A stretch of 64,000 bases of DNA from Streptomyces albogriseolus (GCA_014650475.1 BMVA01000022.1:1-64000); one strand, 5' to 3'; shown: positions 37,666 through 45,843, numbered from the stretch's first letter. Program-made: numbers and translations. Notes: generated by a model from the sequence alone, not told the origin.

Positions 37666-38913
37666 ATGAATGATTGGCCCGAGGCATGGTCCGACGACAA
37701 CCGCGGCGGCCGCTACGGACGCGGGAGCGCGAGCGCACAGCCCGAGAGCGCCCGCGTCATGCGGCAGGTGCGGCGGGGTCGGCCGGCCCCTCCCGGGCAG
37801 GACGCCTACGGCGGGGTGCCGCAGCAGCCCCACTACGTCGACGGCGGCTACGACAGCGGCTACAACACCGGCCAGGTGTACGGCGGCGGTGGCGGACGCG
37901 GCGGCGGTGACGGCTACGGCCCGCAGCGCCCCGCGCCGGACTGGCGGCGCCGTGTCAAGTGGACAGCGATCACCCTGGTGACCGTGCTGCTGGTCACCAC
38001 CGTCGCCACGTACTTCTGGGCCGACTCCAAGCTCAACCGCGAGGTCGACCTGTCGAAGGTGATCGAGCGCCCCGAGAAGGGCGAGGGCACCAACTACCTC
38101 ATCGTCGGCTCCGACAGCCGCGCGGGCCTGTCCGACGAGGACAAGAAGCGGCTGCGCACCGGCTCCTCCGAGGGCAAGCGCACCGACTCGATGATGATCC
38201 TGCACACCGGGAGCAACGGCCCGACCCTGATATCGCTGCCCCGGGACTCGAACGTGGAGATCCCCACCTTCAAGGGCTCCGAGTCCGGGAAGACCTACCA
38301 GGGCACCGGCCGCCAGGTGAAGCTGAACGCCGCGTACGCCGAGGACGGCCCCGAACTGCTGGTGCGCACGGTGGAGTTCAACACCGGCCTGCACATCGAC
38401 CACTATGTGGAGATCGGCTTCGCCGGCTTCGCGAACATCGTGGACGCGGCCGGCGGCGTGGAGATCGACATCCCGCAGGACATCAAGGACACCAAGTCCG
38501 GCGCCGACTTCAGGAAGGGCAAGCAGACCCTCAACGGCGAGGAGGCGCTCGCCTTCGTCCGCACCCGTTACGCGCTGGCCGGCTCCGACCTGGACCGCAC
38601 GAAGAACCAGCAGAAGTTCCTGTCCGCCCTGGCCAACCAGGTGGCCACCCCGGGCACGGTGCTCAACCCGTTCCGCCTCTACCCGACCATGGGCGCGGGC
38701 CTGGACTCCCTGATCGTCGACAAGGACATGGGGCTGTTCGACCTGGCCGACATGTTCTGGTCGATGAAGGGCGTCAGCGGCGGCGAGGGCACGTCGATGA
38801 ACATGCCGCTGGCCGGCTCCAGCGGCGGCAACCTGCTGTGGGACAAGGACAAGGTGAAGCAGCTGGTCAACCAGCTGAACAACGACGAGAAGGTGACCGT
38901 CACCGGCGACTGA
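37666..38913 (+). CDS. LCP protein 6
   Basis: 415 residues. The N-terminal 95 residues are Gly/Tyr/Asp-rich and cytoplasmic, followed by a membrane helix near 104-122. The LCP domain shows NYLIVGSDSRAGLSDED, SLPRDSNVEIP and FVRTRYALAGSDLDRTKNQQKFL. No LytR_C domain follows. Start at the ATG at 37666 (MNDWPEAWSDDN). Within this group it is the most different in its N-terminus, and it may be the housekeeping member, but sequence alone does not tell which polymer it handles. Confidence 0.92.
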   Translation: MNDWPEAWSDDNRGGRYGRGSASAQPESARVMRQVRRGRPAPPGQDAYGGVPQQPHYVDGGYDSGYNTGQVYGGGGGRGGGDGYGPQRPAPDWRRRVKWTAITLVTVLLVTTVATYFWADSKLNREVDLSKVIERPEKGEGTNYLIVGSDSRAGLSDEDKKRLRTGSSEGKRTDSMMILHTGSNGPTLISLPRDSNVEIPTFKGSESGKTYQGTGRQVKLNAAYAEDGPELLVRTVEFNTGLHIDHYVEIGFAGFANIVDAAGGVEIDIPQDIKDTKSGADFRKGKQTLNGEEALAFVRTRYALAGSDLDRTKNQQKFLSALANQVATPGTVLNPFRLYPTMGAGLDSLIVDKDMGLFDLADMFWSMKGVSGGEGTSMNMPLAGSSGGNLLWDKDKVKQLVNQLNNDEKVTVTGD

Positions 38914-38932
38914 CGCCGCTGCCGGTCACCGC

Positions 38933-38964
38933 GACGAGGGCGCCCCGCCGGGGGCGCCCTCGTC
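38933..38964. terminator. bidirectional terminator between LCP 6 and copper-storage-like gene
   Basis: GACGAGGGCGCCCC / GGGGCGCCCTCGTC, a perfect 14-bp stem with a 4-base loop (38933-38946 with 38951-38964) between convergent genes. Confidence 0.75.
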
Positions 38965-38979
38965 TGTGTCCGGCGTCCG

Positions 38980-39345
38980 TCACATCGGGGCACCCGCCAT
39001 CGCGCGGCACATCTCGGAGCAGCGGCGGCACGACTCGGCACACCGCGTCATCAGCTCGTCCTCCGGCATCGACATGCACGCCTCCGCGCACAGGTCGCAG
39101 GCCTGCGCGCACATCATGCACATCTCGTTGTGCAGCGGCGAGCGCCGCATCATCATGTCCGCGCACACGCGGGTCATCTCCGAACAGTCCAGGAGCGCCC
39201 GCATGATCCGCGTCTGGGCCTCGCCGCCCGTCCGCAGACACGCGCTCATGGTCTCCTCGCACACACCGTGGCAGGCCATGCACGCCTGGATGCAGTCCTG
39301 CATCTCCTTGCTCAGCGGTTCCGTGGCCGGCTGCTGCTGGGTCAT
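38980..39345 (-). CDS. four-helix-bundle copper-binding protein (Csp3/DUF326-like)
   Basis: 121 residues with 16 cysteines, mostly spaced CxxC or CxxxC along helices (C18, C22, C25, C29, C36; C54, C61; C76, C79, C83, C86, C90; C102, C106, C109, C113), plus many methionines. This is the pattern of Csp copper-storage proteins, which bind many Cu(I) ions inside a four-helix bundle. No signal peptide is present, so it should be cytosolic (Csp3 type). ATG behind GGGAGG. No copper sensor or exporter gene is adjacent and I found no CsoR-like operator upstream. Confidence 0.88.
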   Translation of the reverse strand: MTQQQPATEPLSKEMQDCIQACMACHGVCEETMSACLRTGGEAQTRIMRALLDCSEMTRVCADMMMRRSPLHNEMCMMCAQACDLCAEACMSMPEDELMTRCAESCRRCSEMCRAMAGAPM

Positions 39346-39525
39346 GGTTCCTCCCAGGGGACGGCGAGGGCCGGCGTTCGGTCCTTCGCACCTCCCGTCC
39401 TACGCCCCTGTGTCCATGACCACCACAGGACGTTGCTTGGCCGGGCCGGGAGCGGCAATCCGAAGGGTGGTGCCCGTGACCGCGGCGCCGAGGGGGCGAT
39501 CGGCGGGACGGACAGGGAGAGGACC

Positions 39526-40689
39526 ATGACGACACAGACGGAGCGGAAGCGGCTGCGCAGACGGCTGGAACGGCTCATCGGCATCGCGGCGACCGAGGGC
39601 AACGAACTGGTGCCGCTGCGCAACGGCGACGAGATCTTCCCGGCGATGCTGGAGGCGGTCCGCGCCGCGGAGCACACGGTCGACATGATGACGTTCGTCT
39701 ACTGGCGGGGCGACATCGCGCGGGAGTTCGCCGAGGCGCTGGCCGAACGGGCCCGTGCCGGCGTCCGGGTGCGCCTGCTGCTGGACGGCTTCGGCGCCAA
39801 GGAGATAGAGCCGGGGCTGTTGAGGGCGATGGACGACGCCGGCGTCCACGTGGCGTGGTTCCGCAAGCCCACCCGGCTGTCGCCGATGCGGCAGAACCAC
39901 CGCTGCCACCGCAAGGTGCTGGTCACCGACGAGCACACCGCCTTCACCGGCGGGGTGGGCATCGCGCAGGAGTGGTGCGGCGACGCCCGCAACCCCGACG
40001 AGTGGCGCGACACCCATGTGCGGGTCCGGGGCCCGGCGGTGGACGGCATCGCGGCGGCCTTCGCCCAGAACTGGGCCGAGTGCCACGACGAGCTGTACGA
40101 CGAGTACGACCGCTTCACCGACCAGGACCAGCCGGGCAACGCCACGGTCCAGGTCGTCCGCGGCTCGGCCAGCTTCGGCTGGCAGGACATGCAGACCCTG
40201 CTGCGGGTGATGATCACCTCGGCGCGGGAGCGGTTCCGGCTGTCCACGGCGTACTTCGCGCCCGACGTGTACTTCATCGACCTGCTGGCGGCCGCCGCCC
40301 GCCGGGGCGTCGAGGTGCAGATCCTGCTGCCCGGCCCGCACACCGACCAGCGCGCCTGTCTGCTGGCCGGACGGCAGCACTACCAGACGCTGGTGGACGC
40401 GGGCGTGGAGGTGCGGGAGTACCAGCCGACCATGCTCCACACGAAGATCATCACGGTGGACGGCGTCTGCTCCCTGATCGGCTCCACCAACTTCAACCGC
40501 CGCTCGCTGGAACACGACGAGGAGGTCATGCTGGCCGTCCTCGACGAGGACTTCACCGCGCAGCTCGACGCCGACTTCGACGCCGACCGCAAGCAGAGCG
40601 AGGCGGTCGACCCGGTCCGCTGGCGGCGCCGCCCCCTGCGCGCCCGTCTGGCGGAGGCGGCGGTCACCCCGATCCGGCGTTTCCTGTGA
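39526..40689 (+). CDS. phospholipase D-family protein, cardiolipin-synthase-like
   Basis: 387 residues with two HKD motifs: HRKVLVTD at about 127 and HTKIITVD near 305, each followed by the conserved Gly-Gly or Gly-Ser/Asn residues (FTGGVGIAQEW, LIGSTNFNRRS). It has no clear N-terminal membrane helices, which true ClsA enzymes have, so it fits the ClsB-like or generic PLD branch. The likely reaction is phosphatidyl transfer on membrane lipids. ATG at 39526 with AGGGAGAGG upstream. Not visibly in an operon; the reductase gene starts 65 bases downstream. Confidence 0.88.
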   Translation: MTTQTERKRLRRRLERLIGIAATEGNELVPLRNGDEIFPAMLEAVRAAEHTVDMMTFVYWRGDIAREFAEALAERARAGVRVRLLLDGFGAKEIEPGLLRAMDDAGVHVAWFRKPTRLSPMRQNHRCHRKVLVTDEHTAFTGGVGIAQEWCGDARNPDEWRDTHVRVRGPAVDGIAAAFAQNWAECHDELYDEYDRFTDQDQPGNATVQVVRGSASFGWQDMQTLLRVMITSARERFRLSTAYFAPDVYFIDLLAAAARRGVEVQILLPGPHTDQRACLLAGRQHYQTLVDAGVEVREYQPTMLHTKIITVDGVCSLIGSTNFNRRSLEHDEEVMLAVLDEDFTAQLDADFDADRKQSEAVDPVRWRRRPLRARLAEAAVTPIRRFL

Positions 40690-40754
40690 GCCGGCGGCGA
40701 TGAGTTCCCCCTGTCCGGGAAGTCCACCCACTGTCACCGATGTCAGGAGAGACA

Positions 40755-41399
40755 GTGCCTCAGCTGCTGCGCGTGCAGAACTTCAACGTCTCGGCCGACG
40801 GGATCGGCGCGGGCGAGGACCAGACCCTCGAGCGCCCCTTCGGCCATGTGGACCCCGGCAGGATGTTCGCCTGGGCGGGGGCGACCGCGAGCTGGCCCAA
40901 CCGCACCGACCCCGGCGGGACCCGGGGCCTCGACGACTACTTCACCCGTGATTTCAGGAACAACATCGGCGCCGAGATCATGGGGCGCAACAAGTTCGGG
41001 CCTCAGCGCGGGCCCTGGCAGGACCACGAGTGGCGGGGCTGGTGGGGGGACGAGCCGCCGTTCCGCACGCCGGTGTTCGTGATGACCCACCACCCGCGTC
41101 CGTCGTTCACGCTGTCCGACACCACGTTCCACTTCGTGGACGGCGACCCGGAGCGGGTGCTGGAGCTGGCGCGGGAGGCGGCGGACGGCAAGGACGTCCG
41201 GCTCGGCGGCGGGGTCACCACCGTGCGGCAGTTCCTCGACGCCGGTCTGGTGGACACCCTGCACGTGGCGGTGTCGCCGGTGAAGCTGGGCTCCGGGCTG
41301 CGCCTGTGGGACTCCCCGGAGGACCTGCTCGACCGGTACCACCTGGAGGTCGTGCCCAGCCCGAGCGGGGTGGCGCACCATCTGTTCTGGCGCAGGTGA
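40755..41399 (+). CDS. dihydrofolate reductase-family protein (RibD C-terminal type)
   Basis: 214 residues from the GTG at 40755, which has GGAG five bases upstream; the ATG at 40740 has no ribosome site. The RibD_C/DHFR fold is indicated by SADGIGAGEDQTLERPF, the central IMGRNKFGPQRGPW and the NADPH loop DVRLGGGVTTVRQFLDAGLVD, then LHVAVSPVKLGSG. Such proteins are NADPH-dependent reductases of uncertain substrate; the gene is not in a riboflavin or folate operon. A hairpin follows its stop. Confidence 0.85.
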   Translation: MPQLLRVQNFNVSADGIGAGEDQTLERPFGHVDPGRMFAWAGATASWPNRTDPGGTRGLDDYFTRDFRNNIGAEIMGRNKFGPQRGPWQDHEWRGWWGDEPPFRTPVFVMTHHPRPSFTLSDTTFHFVDGDPERVLELAREAADGKDVRLGGGVTTVRQFLDAGLVDTLHVAVSPVKLGSGLRLWDSPEDLLDRYHLEVVPSPSGVAHHLFWRR

Positions 41400-41421
41400 C
41401 CCCGGCGGGCCGGACGACGCG

Positions 41422-41452
41422 GGAGGGCGCCCGGGAGCCCCGGACGCCCTCC
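41422..41452. terminator. terminator between reductase and acyl-CoA dehydrogenase
   Basis: GGAGGGCG / CGCCCTCC (41422-41429 with 41445-41452) with a further CCGGG/CCCGG pairing in the loop, between convergent genes. Confidence 0.52.
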
Positions 41453-41467
41453 TCCGCCTGACCGCGG

Positions 41468-42625
41468 TTACGGCAGGTTGCGCGCCATCACGATGCGCTG
41501 GACCTGATTCGTGCCTTCGTAGATCTGCGTGATCTTGGCGTCGCGCATCATGCGCTCGACCGGGTAGTCGCGGGTGTAGCCGTAGCCGCCGAGGAGCTGG
41601 ACGGCGTCCGTGGTGACCTCCATGGCCACGTCGGAGGCGAAGCACTTGGCGGCGGCGCCCTGGAAGGTCAGGTCGCTGTCGCCCCGCTCGGACTTCGCCG
41701 CCGCGGCGTACGTGAGCTGGCGGGCGGCCTCGATCTTCATGGCCATGTCGGCGAGCATGAACTGCACGCCCTGGAAGTCGGCGATCGGCTTGCCGAACTG
41801 CTTGCGCTCCTTGACGTAGCCCTTGGCGTAGTCGAGGGCGCCCTGGGCGATGCCGAGGGCCTGGGCGGCGATGGTGATGCGGGTGTGGTCCAGGGTCTTC
41901 ATCGCCGTGGCGAAGCCGGTGCCCTCCTCGCCGATCATGCGGTCGGCGGGGATGCGGACGTTGTCCAGGTAGACCTCGCGAGTCGGCGAGCCCTTGATGC
42001 CGAGCTTCTTCTCCGGCGCGCCGAAGGAGACGCCCGGGTCGGACTTCTCGACGACGAAGGCGGAGATGCCCTTGGAGCGCTTCTCCGGGTCGGTGACGGC
42101 CATCACCGTGTAGAACTCGGACTCGCCGGCGTTGGTGATCCAGCGCTTCACGCCGTTCAGCACCCAGAAGTCGCCGTCGCGGACGGCGCGGGTCTTCATG
42201 CCGGCGGCGTCGGAACCGGCGTCCGGCTCGGACAGGCAGTACGAGAACATCGCCTCGCCCTTGGCGAGCGGGGCCATGTACCTCTTCTTCAGCGCCTCGG
42301 AGCCGGAGAGGATGACCGGCAGCGAGCCCAGCTTGTTCACGGCGGGGATGAGGGAGGAGGACGCGCAGACGCGGGCCACCTCCTCGATCACGATGACGGT
42401 GGCGAGGGCGTCGGCGCCGGCGCCGCCGTACTCCTCGGGGACGTGGACGGCGTGCAGGTCGTTCGCGACGAGCGCGTCGAGGGCCTCGCGGGGGAAGCGG
42501 GCCTCCTCGTCCACCGCGGCGGCGTGCGGCGCGATCTTCGCCTCGGCCAGCGAGCGGACGGCGTCCCGGAGCATGTCGTGCTCCTCGGACGGGCGGTACA
42601 GGTCGAAGTCAGCCGATCCGGCCAA
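41468..42625 (-). CDS. acyl-CoA dehydrogenase, TTG start
   Basis: 385 residues, full length for the family. It shows N-terminal helices, the FAD/acyl motif YCLSEPDAGSDAAGMKT, WITNAGESEFYTV, the middle beta-domain, and C-terminal RKQFGKPIADFQ and IYEGTNQVQRIVMARNL, in which the Glu of YEGT is the catalytic base. It oxidises acyl-CoA to enoyl-CoA with electrons passing to ETF. The best start is the TTG at 42625. Closest in character to the actinobacterial FadE25/short-branched-chain type (inference). Divergent from UDP-glucose dehydrogenase, with an operator-like repeat in between. Confidence 0.94.
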   Translation of the reverse strand: MAGSADFDLYRPSEEHDMLRDAVRSLAEAKIAPHAAAVDEEARFPREALDALVANDLHAVHVPEEYGGAGADALATVIVIEEVARVCASSSLIPAVNKLGSLPVILSGSEALKKRYMAPLAKGEAMFSYCLSEPDAGSDAAGMKTRAVRDGDFWVLNGVKRWITNAGESEFYTVMAVTDPEKRSKGISAFVVEKSDPGVSFGAPEKKLGIKGSPTREVYLDNVRIPADRMIGEEGTGFATAMKTLDHTRITIAAQALGIAQGALDYAKGYVKERKQFGKPIADFQGVQFMLADMAMKIEAARQLTYAAAAKSERGDSDLTFQGAAAKCFASDVAMEVTTDAVQLLGGYGYTRDYPVERMMRDAKITQIYEGTNQVQRIVMARNLP

Positions 42626-42664
42626 GGTCTCTCACGCTCCAAAACGCTGCGATGCTGGTCACGC

Positions 42665-42682
42665 TAACTACCGTTAAGTAAC
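42665..42682. promoter_or_regulatory. candidate operator upstream of acyl-CoA dehydrogenase
   Basis: TAAC-TACC-GTTA-AG-TAAC: three alternating TAAC/GTTA arms giving two overlapping short palindromes, in an A/T-rich patch about 40 bases upstream of the TTG start. The layout fits a TetR-family site, but no regulator gene is adjacent. Confidence 0.35.
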
Positions 42683-42820
42683 TCAAATGTTAGGCCTTTC
42701 CCCATGGTCGTGGATAGGTGAGCTGGGCGACAGCGGGGGAACAACCGGACGAGGCGCGTGCGGGCGCCCCGGATATGCTCGGGCGCGCACGTGCCTGCCG
42801 CAGACCTCTGGAGCACCCCC

Positions 42821-44164
42821 ATGGCCCTCAAGATCACCGTGATCGGCACCGGTTATCTCGGCGCGACCCACGCCGCGGCCATGGCCGAGCTGGGCTTCGA
42901 GGTGATGGGCCTCGACGTGGTGCCCGAGAAGATCGACAAGCTGCGCCGCGGCGAGGTCCCGATGTACGAGCCGGGGCTCGAGGAGCTGCTGCGCCGGCAT
43001 GTGGCCGGGATCGAGGGCTCGACCGGCCGGCTGCGGTTCACCATGGACTGGGCCGAGCTGGGCGAGTTCGGCGACGTCCACTTCGTCTGCGTGAACACCC
43101 CGCAGCGGCACGGCGAGTACGCCTGCGACATGTCGTACGTCGACTCGGCGATCGCCTCCCTCGCCCCGCATCTGAAGGGCCCCGCGCTGGTCGTGGGCAA
43201 GTCGACGGTGCCCGTCGGGTCGGCCGACCGGCTGGCCGCCTACCTCGCCGAGCACGCGCCGGCCGGGGCGGACGCGGAGCTGGCCTGGAACCCGGAGTTC
43301 CTGCGCGAGGGCTTCGCGGTGCAGGACACCCTGCACCCGGACCGGATCGTGGTGGGCGTGCGCAGCGAGCGGTCGGAGAAGCTGCTGCGCGAGGTGTACG
43401 CCACGCCGGTCGAGGAGGGTTCGCCGTTCGTGGTGACGGACTTCCCGACGGCGGAGCTGGTGAAGACGTCCGCGAACTCCTTCCTCGCCACCAAGATCTC
43501 CTTCATCAACGCGATGGCGGAGCTGTGCGAGGCCACCGGCGGCGACGTCGCCAAGCTGGCCGAGGCGATCGGCTACGACGACCGGATCGGCCGGAAGTTC
43601 CTGCGCGCCGGGATCGGCTTCGGCGGCGGGTGTCTGCCGAAGGACATCCGGGCGTTCATGGCGCGCGCCGGTGAGCTGGGCGCGGACCAGGCGCTGACGT
43701 TCCTGCGCGAGATCGACTCGATCAACATGCGCCAGCGCGGGCGGATGGTGGAGCTGACCCGGCAGGAGCTGGGCGGCGGGCCGTTCCTCGGCAAGCGGGT
43801 GGCGGTGCTGGGCGCGACGTTCAAGCCGGACTCGGACGACGTCCGCGACTCGCCCGCGCTGAACGTGGCCGGGCAGATCCACCTCCAGGGCGGCCAGGTC
43901 ACGGTCTACGACCCGAAGGGCATGGACAACGCCCGCAGCATCTTCCCCACGCTCGGGTACGCCGACTCGGCGCTGGAGGCGGTGCGCGGCGCCCATGTCG
44001 TGCTGCACCTGACGGAGTGGCAGGAGTTCCGCGAGCTGGACCCGGCGGAGCTGGGCGAGGTGACGGCCGAGCGGGTCGTGCTGGACGGGCGCAACGCGCT
44101 CGACGCGGAGGCGTGGCGGCGGGCCGGCTGGCGCTTCCGGGCGATGGGACGCCCCGGGGCCTGA
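42821..44164 (+). CDS. UDP-glucose 6-dehydrogenase
   Basis: 447 residues. Rossmann start ALKITVIGTGYLGATHAAAMAELG. The conserved VCVNTP and KSTVPVGSADRL segments and the central ELVKTSANSFLATKISFIN follow, then the catalytic Cys in GFGGGCLPKD (C271) and the C-terminal UDP-binding domain GATFKPDSDDVRDSP. It oxidises UDP-glucose twice to UDP-glucuronate using NAD+. GDP-mannose dehydrogenase is a related possibility, but the motifs favour UDP-glucose. It would supply uronic acid for an envelope polysaccharide, in line with the LCP and glycosyltransferase genes. Confidence 0.92.
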   Translation: MALKITVIGTGYLGATHAAAMAELGFEVMGLDVVPEKIDKLRRGEVPMYEPGLEELLRRHVAGIEGSTGRLRFTMDWAELGEFGDVHFVCVNTPQRHGEYACDMSYVDSAIASLAPHLKGPALVVGKSTVPVGSADRLAAYLAEHAPAGADAELAWNPEFLREGFAVQDTLHPDRIVVGVRSERSEKLLREVYATPVEEGSPFVVTDFPTAELVKTSANSFLATKISFINAMAELCEATGGDVAKLAEAIGYDDRIGRKFLRAGIGFGGGCLPKDIRAFMARAGELGADQALTFLREIDSINMRQRGRMVELTRQELGGGPFLGKRVAVLGATFKPDSDDVRDSPALNVAGQIHLQGGQVTVYDPKGMDNARSIFPTLGYADSALEAVRGAHVVLHLTEWQEFRELDPAELGEVTAERVVLDGRNALDAEAWRRAGWRFRAMGRPGA

Positions 44165-44188
44165 GGATCCGCTTCCCGCGGGAAGGGT

Positions 44189-44229
44189 GACGCCGGTTCG
44201 GCCGAGGCTCAGTCGGCCGAACCGGCGTC
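44189..44229. terminator. bidirectional terminator after UDP-glucose dehydrogenase
   Basis: A perfect 17-bp stem: GACGCCGGTTCGGCCGA with TCGGCCGAACCGGCGTC (44189-44205 with 44213-44229), loop of 7. The strongest hairpin in the window, between convergent genes. Confidence 0.8.
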
Positions 44230-44268
44230 GTCCTGCATTCTGCCCCACCGCGCGCCGGCGTGCCGGGT

Positions 44269-44775
44269 CTACCCCTGCTTCGCCCGGTAGCGGCGCATCT
44301 TCTCGCGGGCCCCGCACACCTGCATCGAGCACCAGCGGCCGCGTCCGCCGGGGCTGCGGTCGTAGTAGGCCCAGTGGCAGGCCGGGGACTCGCACGCCTT
44401 GAGGCGCTGCCAGGTGCCGGCCGTGACCGCCTCGGCGACGGCGGCGGCGACCCGGGAGAGCAGCGGCCCCTCGTCGACCGGCGCGAGGGCGGCGGAGCCG
44501 TCGGCGGGGTCGACCGTGACCACCAGGGGCGCGCGGGCGAGCAGCTCGCCGAGCGGGACGACCGGGCGGTGGGCGGGGTGTCCGGCGTGCGCGAGCAGGG
44601 TGGCCCGCAGCGACTCGCGCAGCGCGCGGGCGTCCTCGACGGCGTCCTCGGTGAGCCCGAAGGGCGCGCGGCCCTCGGGGGTGTCCAGCGCGTCGGCGCC
44701 GGTGGCGAGGTCCACCGTGTTGACGAGGTCGTGGACCAGGGTCAGCCGCCCGGGCGGGGCCGCTCTCTCGCTCAT
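44269..44775 (-). CDS. CGNR zinc-finger / ABATE-domain regulator
   Basis: 168 residues. The N-terminal ABATE-type helical domain (about 12-115, DLVNTVDLATG... DARALRESLRATLLAH) probably senses a ligand. The C-terminal CGNR zinc finger is CESPACHWAYYDRSPGGRGRW followed by CGARxKMRRYR, with four Cys and a basic helix. Such proteins are predicted transcription factors. Its gene is divergent from two VOC genes, and the 109-base gap carries four GGTAAC/GTTACC half-sites, so autoregulation plus control of the VOC genes is likely (inference). Confidence 0.84.
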   Translation of the reverse strand: MSERAAPPGRLTLVHDLVNTVDLATGADALDTPEGRAPFGLTEDAVEDARALRESLRATLLAHAGHPAHRPVVPLGELLARAPLVVTVDPADGSAALAPVDEGPLLSRVAAAVAEAVTAGTWQRLKACESPACHWAYYDRSPGGRGRWCSMQVCGAREKMRRYRAKQG

Positions 44776-44809
44776 GACGCGACGGTACCTTCCCGAAATC
44801 TCCTTGCGA

Positions 44810-44870
44810 GGTTACCGGTTCTGCGGCAGCATGCGGTAACGGTTACCTGTAGGCCGCTTCAAGCGGTAAC
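44810..44870. promoter_or_regulatory. operator array between CGNR regulator and VOC genes
   Basis: GGTTACCG (44810-44817), a perfect palindrome GGTAAC-G-GTTACC (44835-44847) and CGGTAAC (44864-44870), the last two bases upstream of the VOC gene's AGGAGG ribosome site. The half-site is the same in each; only orientation changes. It most likely binds the divergently encoded CGNR protein. Confidence 0.5.
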
Positions 44871-44884
44871 ACGAGGAGGCAGTC

Positions 44885-45244
44885 ATGTCCGTAGCGAAGG
44901 TGGGCTCCGTCGTCCTGGACTGTCCGGACCCGCACGCGCTGGCCGGTTTCTACGCCGGCGTCGTGGGCGGCACGCCGGAGGGCGAGGGCGACTGGGTGGA
45001 CCTCGCGGTGCCCGGCGGTCCGACGCTGGCCTTCCAGCGGGCCGAGGGCCACGTCCCGCCGCGGTGGCCCGCGGCCGACCGCTCCCAGCAGTTCCACCTC
45101 GACCTGACCGTCGAGGACCTGGACGCGGCCGAGAAGGAGGTCCTGGCGCTGGGCGGGGAGCCGCTGGACACGGAGGACCGCTCGCGCGGCTTCCGGGTTT
45201 ACGCGGATCCGGCCGGGCACCCGTTCTGCCTGTGCGCCTGCTGA
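44885..45244 (+). CDS. VOC-family protein 1 (glyoxalase/bleomycin-resistance fold)
   Basis: 119 residues, one VOC module pair (SVVLDCPDPHALAGFYAGVVGG, then FHLDLTVEDLDAAEKEVLALGG, ending VYADPAGHPFCLC). The fold usually binds a divalent metal with His/Glu residues; here FQRAEGH, FHLDL and the His before PFCLC are candidates. The family includes glyoxalase-I-like lyases, dioxygenases and antibiotic-binding proteins; the substrate here is unknown. ATG behind a strong AGGAGG, next to the last operator half-site. Confidence 0.82.
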   Translation: MSVAKVGSVVLDCPDPHALAGFYAGVVGGTPEGEGDWVDLAVPGGPTLAFQRAEGHVPPRWPAADRSQQFHLDLTVEDLDAAEKEVLALGGEPLDTEDRSRGFRVYADPAGHPFCLCAC

Positions 45245-45280
45245 GATCCCCCGAGAGCCCGCTGAGACATGGAGGAACCG

Positions 45281-45673
45281 ATGGCCCCCGTGGCACGACT
45301 GCGCAGTGTCGTCCTGGACTGCCCCGACCCGAGTGAGCTGGCGGTCTTCTACGCGGCCGTCGCCGGCGGCACGCCCGTGGCGGAGGACGACGACTGGGTG
45401 GTCCTCCAGGTCCCCTCGGGCCCCCGCCTGGCCTTCCAGCGGGCCCCCGGCCTCACCCCGCCGGCCTGGCCGAGCGCCGACCACGACTCCCAGCAGTTCC
45501 ATCTCGACTTCGACGCGGGCGGCACATGGGAGGAGGTCGACGCGGCGGAGGCGAAGGTCCTGGCGCTTGGGGCGCGCGTCCTGGACCGCGAGGACTACGA
45601 GAAGAAGGACTTCCGCGTCTACGCCGATCCGGCGGGGCATCCCTTCTGCCTGTGCCGCATCGAGCAGCCCTAG
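45281..45673 (+). CDS. VOC-family protein 2
   Basis: 130 residues from the ATG at 45281, because GGAGGAACCG precedes it; the ATG at 45269 is within this ribosome site. It is a paralogue of VOC 1 (same SVVLDCPDPSELAVFYAAVAGG and YADPAGHPFCLC blocks), 36 bases downstream in the same transcript. It probably arose by tandem duplication and may act on a related compound or form a heteromer. Confidence 0.8.
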   Translation: MAPVARLRSVVLDCPDPSELAVFYAAVAGGTPVAEDDDWVVLQVPSGPRLAFQRAPGLTPPAWPSADHDSQQFHLDFDAGGTWEEVDAAEAKVLALGARVLDREDYEKKDFRVYADPAGHPFCLCRIEQP

Positions 45674-45694
45674 GCGACGCGCGTGCGGACAGCC

Positions 45695-45729
45695 CGTGGC
45701 TGGTCGCGCAGTTCCCCGCGCCCCTGAGG
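45695..45729 (+). repeat. dispersed Streptomyces intergenic repeat, copy 1
   Basis: Begins CGTGGCTGGTCGCGCAGTTC and runs on through CCCGCGCCCCTGAGG. I recognise this stem-loop-like element as very common between genes in Streptomyces. It is followed at 45757-45782 by a second hairpin (CCCCCAG / CTGGGGG with CCTTAAGG in its loop). Confidence 0.7.
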
Positions 45730-45843
45730 ACGCCGCCGCTGCGGGCAATCGGGCCTCCCCCAGTGCCTTAAGGGCCTGGGGGGACCCCCAGGGCGGCACG
45801 GGTGGGCGCAGCGGCACCCCGCCGACGCCGGGTGCGGGACCTC

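Noticed and set aside
39346-39525. CsoR operator in front of the copper-storage-like gene
   Set aside because: No G-tract palindrome of the usual type could be found in this stretch.
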